A DNA stretch of 64,000 nucleotides from Onchocerca lupi (lineage: Eukaryota; Nematoda; Chromadorea; Rhabditida; Onchocercidae), in NCBI GenBank assembly GCA_028564675.1, contig JAOVVO010000266.1, positions 1 to 64,000 of the forward strand, given 5' to 3'. The position numbers were made by a program, and so were the translations under genes. Below the pieces are notes generated by a model, which was not told the DNA's origin, did no database searches, and saw only the letters and a list, made by a program, of their open reading frames with translations. Each line of letters begins with the position of its first letter. Within the stretch, counting starts at the first letter, position 1. This document shows, piece after piece, positions 1 to 12,144 of the stretch.

Positions 1-19
1 TATATATATATATATATAT
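1..19. repeat. (TA)n microsatellite
   Basis: The window opens in an alternating TA run of about 19 bases. It may continue to the left of the window. Confidence 0.9.
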
Positions 20-2167
20 GCATCTGTACATTTGCTTTTTATTACTTCGTTTTATCTTCATTACAATTAATATTGGATTTAAAACATTTGACATTTCACT
101 TAGTAAGACATTAACAAAAATGTGCCATAATCTATTTTATCACTGTTAATAAAAAAAAATTTTGAAATAATCAGGTTTGAAAGTATTTTACGGCTTATTT
201 GCTTTTTATCGCTTATTCATCGCTATTTTCGTTCCGATCGAAAAGAAATTCGCTTGCATGTGCAATAATAAATTCTTAGTCAACAAAGATAAAAAAATTT
301 TCATTGTAATATTATACTCTGGTGGTCAAGTTTCATACATTCCTTGTTAAAACTTTAAAAGTTTAATGGAAAAATACATTTTTCTATAAAATTTTTCCTT
401 TCTTCTCTTTATCAGAATCATTTACCTTCTTTTTCTTCCTTCATTACACTTCATTCATTTATTTGTAATTATTTAAAGTTTTTCTTCCTTATAAAAAAAA
501 AATTTAACCTCACAAATCCTTCATTGCAAAAGTATTTTTAATCGGTATTTTTAATGATAAGAATTAATTTAATATATTTATCAATAAATTTATCTTCATC
601 TAATAATGAATTTTAAATTGAATTTTTCAGAATCTATTAGAATTCAATCAATGTTCATCCGTTTTATCGTTATTTATGACTAATCTAACAAAAATCAATT
701 TGAAGCAGAGAGATTGTCTGTTTTTTGCGAGTTTTTTTTAGTAAGTAAAAAACGGTGTTAAAAAAAAAATATCAAAAATCGAAACACTCATTTTCGAAGT
801 TAAACTTCAATTCAGTCATTTTCCACTATACATATGATAGATAAATAAGTATTATTAAGTTATTTCAACTTTGAAAGCAGCGATTCTGAAAAAAAAAAAA
901 AAAAAAAAAAAATTTGCCGTTTGATCAAATTGGTAGGATTTTTTATCAAAAAATATGGAATTATTTATCTTCAAACCTCATTTTCAAACTTGATGATTTC
1001 GAAGTATCACTTCTTTTAAATTTCTATTCCATGTAAAAAGATATTTAAATCGAATTATAAATTAAACGCAATACTGATGAAGAATTTTCGATAAAAATCA
1101 CGTTTCGGCAATAAAAAATCAAGAAATAAAACTTGAAATGATTTATTTCAATTATAGCAAATGCTGTTCCAAAAATTTTTTTTTCCTACTTTCTACTCTT
1201 GAGCATAGATTTTAAGAACTTATTAAATGATAACAATATCTTAGTATTTTGCTTTTTAAAACTAATTTATTTTGAATTTTCTAAATTGACTTGTTCCGAA
1301 TTTTAATTTCAATCTGACTCTACTTATTCTTAATTCCAATTCTTAGCATAAATTCTTAATTCTAAGTTAATTTATTTCAAATTTCAGTTCTAAATTGGCT
1401 TATCTCGTATTTTAATTTAGGACATATATTCATAATGATTGCTGACGATAATGAACTCAGTCAAAAAAGTTTTCTCTGAAAAAGAATTAGTCATTTTTTT
1501 TTTTTTTGAGTCATTCATTCTTAGTGTTTGAATTATTGACAAACGATTCTATTTAATGTAATAATCTATGAAGAAATGATTTATTATTCTATTTAATCGA
1601 ATTGAAGAAATCAATGATTATACTTAAGAGAAACATATTTAAAATAAATGATAATTGAAAATTGCAAATTCATGAAATTTTTCAATTAAATGTTCATCAA
1701 ATTTCATTTTCGATTTTCAATAATCACTAAATAATCCAATAATCAATCATTTATCAGTTAAAATTTGTACAGATTGAATACTTCCATTTCATCGTTTCAC
1801 TTTTCTTTTCTTACATTTTTTTGATTATTTCAATTTTTGTATTTTTTTTTTTTGCTTTTTCATAATCAAAATTGTAATCTGATAAACAATTAACATACAT
1901 TTTATTTCAAATTCCTGCAAAATTTTCTGGTTGATGAAATGGAACTATTTCACTAAGTTATTTTAATAAAACATATAAATTTTTTTTGCAAATTTCTGCT
2001 AAATTTTAAACGATTTTCATTCTCCACCTAGTTTCGCCTTTTCCCATCTAATATTTTTGCGAATAATTGCTGAATTATTCATTTTTAGTTATCTTTTTGA
2101 AGACAACAGACGAATAATAGTTGAATTTAAAGTCGAAAGCACAAAAAGAAATGGTGCGAAAAGAAGA
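20..2167. other. Left intergenic/upstream region without a recognised gene
   Basis: About 2.1 kb of AT-rich sequence upstream of the DRAM-like gene. I see no spliceable exon with a recognisable protein. It contains homopolymers, including an A run at 889-912 and a T run near 1497-1507. The promoter of the DRAM-like gene should lie here. No strong TTTTCAG trans-splice acceptor is visible directly before its ATG; a weaker CCACCTAG lies near 2022-2031. Confidence 0.6.
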
Positions 2168-5100
2168 ATGGCATTGAAAAAAGTTTGGATTATTCCTTTA
2201 CTCACAGTTATCTTTAGCTTGTCGGCTTTTATTTTTTCGTAAGTTTATTATTTATCACTTATTCTGATCAAATTATACATAAACTAAAAATTTATAGTTT
2301 TTATCTCGTTCGGAAAATTTTAATTTCAGAAGTGTTTGAAAATAATCAATTAATTAACTGGAGTAATGCATTGTATTTTTACAATATTATAATATCAGAA
2401 TTAGGTCCATTTTTATAATATCATTCATCATTACTTATGAAGCTATTAAATCATAATCAAGAAGTATTATTTTGCTTTTAATTATTCTATTCTTATTCCA
2501 GGATAGTTTTAGAATTTTAGAATGGCATAATTATTCTGAATTTTCTTTTTTTTTAGATAGTTTTTGCCATTTCTAAATGACATTGTTAATATTTGTTGAA
2601 AATGTCGTGTGAAATAGGAATAAATAATTCAAAGTAATGAAGTTTGATATATTTCTGTTGCATGTTAAAATTACGAGTACGTCATATTGATTTCCGAGAG
2701 ATCCTAATTCCCGGGAGATTCTGACAAATTATATAAATATCTAGCATTTGCTAAGAAACTTTGAATTGTCTTTTCTTCTAGATATGTTATAGCGGTGTCA
2801 AAGGAGCATGTCACAGCATTTTGGCCATATATCAGGTAAATATTATTATTTACAAATACATTTCACATGAATAATTATTTTCAGTTGTAATCAATGCAGT
2901 TATTTCGAATTCGGGCAACAGAAAAAAGCTGGACAAAAAAAAACAAACTTTTTTTTGGCTATACGATATAAATGAATTCATGATGAGCTAACTATAATTA
3001 TTTTTAATTAAAAGGAAAAAAAATTCTTTTACTTTCTGAGATTTATGCTCACGGAATGCATTGATGTTTATTTACAGTGAATTTTAAGTTTACATAATGC
3101 AAACATTGAGATTTGTAAAGGTTAGGGATAAAACTTCTTTCCTTATATTTCAAGTAATTAAAAATCAAAGTGCTTTGCTACAGTTGACATGAAATTTTCA
3201 TTTAGCAATATAATGTAATTGAGAAAATTATTAGACAATAATTTTGTGCTGTATTTTAAATTCAGAAAAAAAGAAATGTTCTAATTCGCAAGTGGAATTT
3301 TTCATAAGCTTAATTTTATAGCAAATATGATCAATTTAATTTTTACATGATTTCTTATATATATATATATATATATTTTATCATTAGTAATAAAATTAAT
3401 TTCGAAATTTTATTCGCAGAATTTGTGGTGAGTTAATTCCAAATTGTGTTTAATAATACATTAAATCATTTCTAATACCATTCATATTCATTTTCATACC
3501 AGCTTTCATCAAAACTTCATTGATTTTTAATTTTGAGAAAAAAAATTTCAATTTTAGTGACAGTGGTACGTTAGCTCCAGAAAGTTGCATTTTCGGACAA
3601 TTTCTTAATTTGGCTGCAGTTTTGTGTGAGTTTCATTTTTATCTGTTGTTTTATTTCATGACAAATAACGAACAAAATGTTTGATTAGTATTTTGTAGTG
3701 ATTAAAAAGTTTGTTAATACTTTCATTAAAAGTATTTTATTCGTAGAAAAATTTAAACAAATTTTTTTTTCCCTTTAAACTGTTCTCAATATGAATTTTA
3801 ATTCGTATCCAAATTCGATAGCATCGTTTTGAAATTGGCAAGTTTATTTGAAGACGAAAAGCAATTTTGAAAGATAAACATTAACGCAATCAGCAAAGTT
3901 TACATTGATGATTTTTATCATCAAAATTTTTTGATTTTTTAGTCGCAGTAAGTGTATATTTAAGGCATCGACAACTTATAGAATTTTATTGGCATCACTT
4001 AAAGCAGGTATTGTGATTTATTTATAATAATTTGAATAAATGAAGGGTCGTTCTTCATTTTTGCGAATTCAAATAGTGCAGATTTAAAAACTTATATATT
4101 TAATTTATCAATATTTTTGTTATATAATTTATTGTTGACAAATCTTTAGTTAGTTTAGATTCTTTAGTTGATGTTGTAAAACTTCTGGTAATAATAATTA
4201 CTATTTAAATAATCATTTACTTTTCGCATTTTTTGATTCATAAAATCACTTAAATTTGATCGGTTGCCATTCACAATTTTTAAATTAAAAGGTTTAAGAT
4301 TCTGAACCAATCATGCTGATTTAAATATGGAATTTTTTGGTAATTTTAATAATAAGCCCATTTTGAAGTTTCATTTTATTATTAGATTTGACATTCGAAT
4401 CCGTCAAAAATAATAACCAGAGTATTTGCAAATATTTGATCAATGAATTAAAATTTTAATTTCATGATTAAATGTGAAATTTGAAATTAATTGCAGAAAG
4501 GTGGAAATTGGAGGAATTATTCCACCATATTTTTATGGTTCGGATATTTCTCAGCAATTGGTATCAGTTTGATCGGCAATTTTCAAGTATGGTAACATTT
4601 TCAACTACTGATATAATTTGACAAAATTGATAAGGCACTTGTAGATAATTTATCTTGAAAATCAATTCGATTATTCTTGATAATGGTAAGTTTATTGGAT
4701 TTATTATTAAAACCTGGCAAACTGTTCTTCTGATCTTCGTAATTTCAATCTTTTTGATCGCTGATCAAGAAAATTCCTCAAGGGAGGATCTGTTGTAAGA
4801 CTAAATATGATATCTTTTCTGATATCATCCTTACATTTTTTTTCCCTACAAGTAATCAATAAATCTTACCTATAAAATTGATAAAAGATTTAAATAAAAT
4901 TTGCAAGAAATTAACTTTAACTTTTTTTTTTCGAATAATTAATAAATCTTCATATAAAATTGATAAAAGATCTTTTATCAATAAATTTGCAGGAAATCAA
5001 CTTTTAATTTTTTTTTCTTAATAGTCAATAAGTCGAAATTAAAAAATCCATGAAATGGTCCAGATAAATTCGCAGGAAATCAAATTTAATTTTTTTTTTT

Positions 5101-6479
5101 CGAATGACCAATAAATTTAAATTATAAAATTGATAATTTTGTAGGAGATTAATTTTATCATGATCCATTATATCGGAGCGGTATTGGCTTTTGGATGTGG
5201 TTTGATCTATACTTGGGGTCAAACTATTTTCAGTTATCGGATGCAGCCTAGGTTTGCAGAAGTTATTGTATCACATTGTCGCTTATTTCTAAGCTGTCTG
5301 TCAACTATTTTTTTCACTACTAGTAAGCGTTTTTATTTTCAAATAAAATTCTTACCAATTAATCCAAGAAAGAGAAATAATTTTGTAAAATGAAAACCAA
5401 AGATTATTTGTTTTTTAATCTTTAATCCTTGAAATTAAAAATGGATAAAAATCGTACTAGCAAGTTTTTTTTCCCCGAATTTTTGCATATCCTGATCTTT
5501 CAGAGTTTCTGATAATAATTCTAATTATGCTAACGAATAGTTCCATTATGCATTCAATTACTTTCAGAATAAATTATTCATCTTATACGGATAATTATCG
5601 CTTATCCTATACCTTTCATTTATCTTTCATATATTTTTATGAATTCTATTCTGATTAAAATTTTATCAGTAAATTTTTTCAACTAAGTTCAATTTTGGAT
5701 ATTTATTTCATGTAGACTGTTTCTCAACATTGAATTATCATTTTAATGAAGTATTAGTTAACGTCAAATTGCAATTTTAATTTTAAGTGGGAATATTTGG
5801 AACAGTACTTGGTGAGTTTCCAAAAAATTGGCTTACCTCCAAGCAAATTTATAAATGGACACCTGAAAGTCCGGTAAGTTTACGATTTCTTAACTCCTTA
5901 AGAGATTAGTAAGTTAATTTCATATACTTTGACATTTTTTTATAATTACAATAATTGAATTACTTCAAAATTCATAGTAATTGACTGCGTATGATTATTT
6001 GCATATTTATAAATATGAAATTGCTGAATCCAGTGAACAAATTAATGATAATTCGATTGGACAGAAAAAGTAATGGAAATAATAATTAAAAAAGCAGAAA
6101 AAAAAACTGATAATCAATTAAAGTATAGCATTATATGGAACATATAATTGCCACTTGTTCGGAATGGTTGCTAGCAATTTGTTTCGAATTTTATCTTCTT
6201 ACTTTTGCATTTGAACTTCGAAATGCAAATTGTCATGCACCAAAATTAAAACTCAATTTGGATCATCTTTATCAATCGTATCAATTTAATTCCAATTCCA
6301 TTGTTAAAAGCAAATTGACCAGTAATGAATGCCAACGTAATTGTAATGTGGATGGTAATCCAATTAACATATCTATACCAGATGATTCTAAAAATAATAT
6401 GAATGATTCATGTCATTATACTGATAATATAAAATTGCCAATTAATGTTTACTTTCTAAACAATTCTACTAGATTGTAA
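2168..6479 (+). CDS. DRAM/Frag1/Sfk1-family six-pass membrane protein
   Basis: Exons: 2168-2238, 2782-2835, 3558-3625, 3943-4007, 4497-4586, 5145-5322, 5788-5873, 6129-6479; all phases agree, giving 320 aa. The protein resembles vertebrate DRAM1/DRAM2 throughout. TM1 is about residues 7-28. A DRAM-like loop reads FWPYISDSG followed by PESCIFG. Further TM segments lie near 50-75, 95-113, 118-140, 150-180 and 208-235. Family members are lysosomal or Golgi membrane proteins tied to autophagy; the exact role here is inferred. The start was chosen because the ATG sits seven residues before TM1, as in the family; an upstream in-frame ATG at 2057 is possible. The odd part is a hydrophilic Asn-rich tail of about 84 residues after TM6, absent from human DRAM1/2. 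No orthologue symbol is assigned. Confidence 0.85.
3356..3376. repeat. (TA)n microsatellite in intron 2 of the DRAM-like gene
   Basis: Pure alternating TA run inside the intron between exons 2 and 3. Confidence 0.85.
4855..5160 (+). repeat. Imperfect tandem repeat spanning a 3' splice site
   Basis: Intron 5 of the DRAM-like gene holds about four diverged 75-85 nt units. Each has AATAAAT..., ATAAAATTGATAAAAGAT-like sequence, then TTTGCAGGAAATCAACTTT-like sequence and a T run. The last unit contains the real acceptor (TTTGTAG at 5138-5144) and the first exon bases, GAGATTAATTTTA. The earlier units at about 4901, 4991 and 5074 are near copies of that exon boundary. Confidence 0.75.
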
Positions 6480-7840
6480 ACATTTGATCGAATCAAATTC
6501 TTACTTTAATTATCATCTGTTTAGAATCATTTATCGAGTATCAATATTAATTGTTTGATTAATATGATATCAAAATGATGCAATATTTTGATATATTATT
6601 CATTTTTTTTATAAAAATTTACGAATTAATCATTAATATTTATCATTGTATTCATCACAAAGATATTGTGAAACTAATTGTAATCAATATTTCAATGTTA
6701 TTAGCATTAATGTAATTTGTTAATTGCTGAGCATAAGCTAAAAATCGATCAATCTTGTAAAATATAAGCAAATATCGATCAATCCGTTTCCTTTTTAGGT
6801 CATAAGATTAGGAAAACTTTTTAAGATTTAATTAATTGACAAGTTGATTGACTGATTTAATATTTGTTCGATTAATATTAGTTCAATTTTATGTCATAAT
6901 TAAATTAGATGAACAAATTTATAACATAGAGTTCATTTGTCAAGCATATAATATGTTCTATTATTATATAAGAGAATATATTATGAATAATAATATACTG
7001 TTTATCAATAAATATAACAGAAACATGCTGATAGTAGTTATCAAATGTAACAGATCGTCAACAAATATAATAGGAATATGCTGTTAGCAGACATCAGTAG
7101 CTGATAATGATAAGGTTATTGTAGTGATAATATGTTGTCATTTTAGATATTTTTAGCTTTGCTATAATTTTGGTATACTTGTTTGCCTATTTTTCTCTAA
7201 CACACATATCCTGGAATATACTATAGTCATTCAATTTCGCAATTAATTTATCATTTTCTAATTAGCAATACTCTTTATTTCTTTACACTGAAATCACGCA
7301 CTAATCAATTTGTTAAGTATGAAATATTACTGAGAAAATTAAAATGTAAAATTTTCCGAATATGTTGAATTATTTGTTGCAATATCAGCGCGTAAATCAT
7401 TTTATAGAATGAATCAAAAGTTGTAAACATCGTTGATTTCATCATTTAATTAATATGAAATTTTGTTTACGTCAATTTGAAAATTTTTTTAATGAAATAT
7501 GACAGGAAATCATATAGACGTTGCTTTGATTTATTTCGTTATTACATTATGATCATCATTTTCAGAAAAATAAAAAAAAAATAAAACAAAATAAAATAAG
7601 GGTTAAATGGCAGCAAATGAAAAAGAAAGAATCATTTTTTTCATACTGATATTTTGTCCTTTTTCTAGCTTAGTTTATGTCTATTATTTTCAAATAATAT
7701 GAACAAAAGTTCAAAATTTTAGGGAAAGTAGGATAAGATAAGCTTATTTAGAGCTATTGAATACTAAATGGTATACGACATGAAACTTAACATTTTAAAA
7801 TATTTACGCAAATCAATTTATTTGACCAAACAATGATACC

Positions 7841-8015
7841 GCGTTTATAGTATATCGGTATCGTACTTTACAGTATATTCTAAAATAAGTTGTTGGATAT
7901 TGCATTTATAGTATGTCGATACAGTATGTTGCATATATTTCTGATCAAATTGTTGAATATCTCATTTATAGTATTTCGGTATCGTACATTACACCATATC
8001 CAGAAGTATTTGGAA
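7841..8015 (+). repeat. Three-copy diverged tandem repeat, period 60-61 bp
   Basis: Units begin at 7841, 7902 and about 7962. Each starts with a CRTTTATAGTAT-like core followed by TCGRTA and TRTTGRATAT-like sequence. The copies differ at many positions, so the duplication is old. Confidence 0.7.
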
Positions 8016-10117
8016 TCTTTTTTTTTCTTCAACATCCAAAATGATAGATATGGCTGCTAGTGAGGCAATAATCAATCGGACAATAGAACTCATAAAAGTT
8101 GAAAATAATTCGGCAATTTTTTTTTTTAAATATATCCTCTAATTTGAAAACCAATTTGACACAGAATACTTTAAAAAAGCAATTGGAACAGGACAATATA
8201 ATCAATAGGACAGGAAAGAGTGAGATAATTTTCAATGTGCAACAAATAGAAACAAAAGTGAATTTGGGAAACGAAAGGATCTATTTTAAACAGGATATAT
8301 TTCAAACAAAAAGAAAAAAGACAAATTCATTCAACTCTATCATCTTATTACGATAGTGATAAGTGCGATGATAAAAGAATCATTTCGTATTTTTTATACT
8401 CTTTAAAATCCCTTTATATTTGGTATTTTAACTTCAGTCAGTAATCATTTATTTCATATTAATAATTGAAGTATAATGCCATGAATGATTAAATCTTTTA
8501 ATTATATTAAACAAAATGTCTAGCTTAATTGCTTTCAAAGATTTGAGTTGAAATTGAAAAAATTGGAAAATTCATGAATAAAAAAAAATTCGTAATTCAA
8601 AAAATGATAAAATTCTCGGAAAATCCACAAGAAAAACTGTATAAAAACTGAGTATGATAAATCACAATACTGTATGCAATGCAGCATTGTTATAGATCTC
8701 TTGATATAGACGGTATCTATCCTGGGATATCCAATATGACAATTCATATATCCATACCTAATTTTCCAAGATTTCTTTGATCTCATCGTGAAGAATAGAA
8801 AAGGTTTGGATATCTTTATTTTTGAAGAATTGAGGATTTCTCGGAAGAGATAAATTTGTTGTGTGATAAAGGCTTTGTTACAACATAATTTATTGCCACA
8901 GCTATGTCACAGTACAATTTACAGATGAGTATCGAAAATGTAACATAATTGGGTAGGGTAATCTATGATATTTGATAAAAGTAAAAGTTTGAAAATGCTG
9001 ACCATCGAAACCGCTGAAAGAAGTGACTGCTACATACTGATGAAATGTTCCACTGATCACGAAAAATTCCTTTTTATATCGATTATCTTTGGACTTGTGG
9101 TAGGCAGTAATTTACAATATTTAAGCCGAGTTTCAAATAATGCACATGGGTTTATTAGCAGATTGGGAGAGAAGAAAAGCCTTTGTGCTCGATATGGATA
9201 AGTGATTCATTTATCTGATAAATATTACAGAAATATGACAAAGTTCTACCGTACACAATACTTTGATTGTTTCTTAATGTCGATATTCCAAAAAATATTT
9301 CGATTTTTCTGATAAATCTTGACTATTCTATCATGGAAACCGTTCCAATTATCCGGGAAAGTTGCGAATCGAGAAAGGAAATTTCCTCATTGAAAATGTT
9401 ATGATGGTATGAGAAGAAACAGGGAAAGAAAATAGAGTAAGATAGAAAAATGAGAGATATAGCGGAAAGAACAGAATAGGATAATTTAAGGAGCCTAGAA
9501 ATTAAATCAAAACCACAGGACGTTGTTGCATGCTGAATTACATGTAGAACATAGCATGCTATCCTTATTTGACTTATATACGTGATAAGACTAATTATTG
9601 CATAGTTTGTTGCATCCACCTGAAATGCTACTGCAGTAAGAAGAGCATTCGTTTTGGCAGATGCGATCTCGGTTCATTCGTCCATTTTATGTTGTATGTT
9701 GCTGGCATGAGGGTGGTGCGCGGTGCTGCATGAAATTCGTTGGAGGTAGGTGCATGTTGTATTGGAGCTATGAATGCTATGGGTGATATTTGTTGAATGT
9801 AAATTTTGCCAGTTATGCTTGCACATCTTGTAGATTAATATGTTGAAAATCGAGTTTCTTCAGTTAGTAATAGCAAACGTGTAAGAAACGAGTGTAATTT
9901 ATGAATGATATTTACTTCTGACTTCATCTTTTAATTGGAAATGCATGCAATTTCTAACGTAAAATACAGTAGCATGCAGCATGCGAACAGTAGTCATAGC
10001 AATGTGCAGCGTAGAAGTATTGATAGTAATAGTAGTAGCGTGCAATGTAGTAAAACTAGCCAACAGGCTTAGTGAAGGATGCGAGCTGTTGTGTATACAG
10101 AGCGAAATGTATATATG

Positions 10118-10118
<1 letters not shown>

Positions 10119-10160
<42 letters not shown>
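10119..10160 (+). repeat. (TG)n microsatellite
   Basis: About 20 TG units followed by TATGTATG. The apparent Cys/Val and His/Thr reading frames across it are artefacts of the repeat. Confidence 0.95.
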
Positions 10161-10169
<9 letters not shown>

Positions 10170-12107
10170 TTTGCAGCATGCCTCAAGTGACAGCAACAGA
10201 CAGCTTGTAGATTTCATCGTACTATCAGTCTTTTATTCGAGATATCGTGAAGATGCGGGAGGAAGAAAAGAATCGCATTTCATCCAACAATTATTTGGGA
10301 ATTTGTCCTTTGTCCCTATTTCGGAATCTAACGAGAAATTATCGAAGAATAATAATCAACTAAAATATTGCTATTTTCACTGGACTAATTTTAGCATATA
10401 TTACCAAAGGATAACTGTTTTCTAGGAAATGAACTCATTATTTATTTTTACCGTAAAACTGTTTATAAGCATTTTCCAAATTAATCAATATATTCTGGTA
10501 GTTGTAATCAACCAGTTCGTTCGTTCCTCGTTTTTATGTAAGCAGTCTGTTATATCCGTGTTAGGCAGTTATGCCTATTTATGATGACGATCAATGGAAT
10601 TTTCGAATTGGATGTTGCAGTTCTCTTGGATATATATTTTATGGATATCCTCCACTTTCTCAAAAAAAAAAAATACCATTGGCAGATGGTACGTACGGCA
10701 AATTTCAGATGAAAACATGTAGTGGCGAATGGTATATTAGCATAAATTAATGTGACGTATTTGAATGTTATTACAATCGATCGATACCGAAACTATAATT
10801 AGGGAAGACGGAAATGATATTGTGTGATCTTTAGTTTCTCAGTTAAAACTCAATTAACTGTTTCTCCACCTGATAGCTGTAATTAGTTTAAGTATAACTG
10901 TTTCTACTATCGCCTTTTCCCAAAATTCTATGAATCACCTATGTTTGTTAAAAAGAGCAGAGACATCAATGAAATTAATGATTAAGTCTAGGAAAAGGGT
11001 AATTTTTAATAAAAAAGAAATTGGAATGTTATTTAACGCTTAGTGAATTCATTTGGAAATTACCTCCTGATTCAGAATAGCTAAGGAATAACATGGACTG
11101 TATTTTCAAGTCATCTGTATGATACGTTCACTAAAAGATCATCATTTGAGTAGAAGTCGTATAATTCTGCAAAAAAATGGACTTTGTAGTAAATCATAGA
11201 TAAGAGGTCATATATCAGAAAAAGAAAAAATGATCTATTGTCCCCGAATATTTTTGCTTTACTTTATAAAATTGAATATGTATCATTTCCAAAGAACCAA
11301 ATCAATAATAGTAATTATCCCTTTACTGAAAATGAACATCGTATTCTACGTCGCACAATTGTACTCATCGAGAAAAATGCTTGTTGAAAAGTATTTTGTT
11401 TTCAGGTAATTAAAAGGGCTGGAATTTTTTATATACAAAACAGAATTTAGTTTGAAATTATATCGCGACGAAGGATATCGAATTTTTGGAATCTTACAAA
11501 AGCTGCTAGTTAAAGTAAGAGTAAGGTAAATTCTCTTGCTTAAAATATCGTCATCAAATAGCAGCATAGCCACTGGGTGAAAGATGATGCAAGTTAACTT
11601 CAAGTCAATTCTGATGATGATTCAAGTTAACCTTTCGTTGACTTAGTAATAGCTTAATGCGAGTGCCATAATCATTGCGATATATAGTTACATCATTGAG
11701 ATTAGAAATAGATATATTCACCATAAAACATTTAAAATCATTTCTCTTTAGTCAAGCTAATAGTGCATGAGCAATTGTGATTGAGAAGTTCCGTTGATTA
11801 TGATACTTCACCGTTATTCAACTGTTTACTGAGGGTAAATATCGGATTAAGAATATGTGCTTGATTAATCATCAAATATTGTTTGATTATTAAAAATATA
11901 ACAATATTTTAGCAATAATAGAATTTTTGAATTATTTCATACTTTTCCTAAGAAAAAAATGAAATAATACTTGATTGTTTGTATGTATCATTAATGAAGA
12001 TGAAAAACTGATGTGTAAATACTTTTTTTCTTCCGTTTCTCTCTTTTGCGAGTTCTTTAAGCGGTGATTTGCATTTAATAAATGAATCGATAAAATTGAA
12101 TGTAATA

Positions 12108-12114
12108 TTTTCAG
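12108..12114 (+). promoter_or_regulatory. ubr-5: Candidate spliced-leader or 5' UTR splice acceptor of ubr-5
   Basis: A strong ATTTTCAG acceptor ends at 12114, 30 nt before the chosen ATG, with no competing upstream ATG in between. This spacing is typical of nematode trans-splice sites. A cis-spliced 5' UTR intron would look the same. Confidence 0.55.
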
Positions 12115-12144
12115 GAAGATTTGTTGTGAGAACTGGAAAATCGT

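Larger units (their letters stand above)
6480..12144. other. Intergenic region between the DRAM-like gene and ubr-5
   Basis: About 5.7 kb with no exon set I can support. The open frames here are short and show no recognisable family. It contains a three-copy tandem repeat (7841-8015), a GT microsatellite (10119-10160) and a somewhat GC-richer stretch at about 9500-10190 with many GCATG motifs. The right end must hold the ubr-5 promoter and 5' untranslated sequence. Confidence 0.6.

Noticed and set aside
8965..9201. 78-codon plus-strand frame between genes
   Set aside because: No acceptor or donor logic and no recognisable domain; expected by chance in 5.7 kb.
9376..9387. AGGAAATTTCCT palindrome
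   Set aside because: Short perfect palindromes of this AT-rich kind are expected by chance; nothing around it.
9323..9619. 98-codon minus-strand frame
   Set aside because: Hydrophobic but composition-driven; no splice partners, no recognisable motif.
10072..10425. 117-codon open frame across the GT repeat
   Set aside because: The Cys/Val run comes from the (TG)n tract; no splice context or family resemblance.
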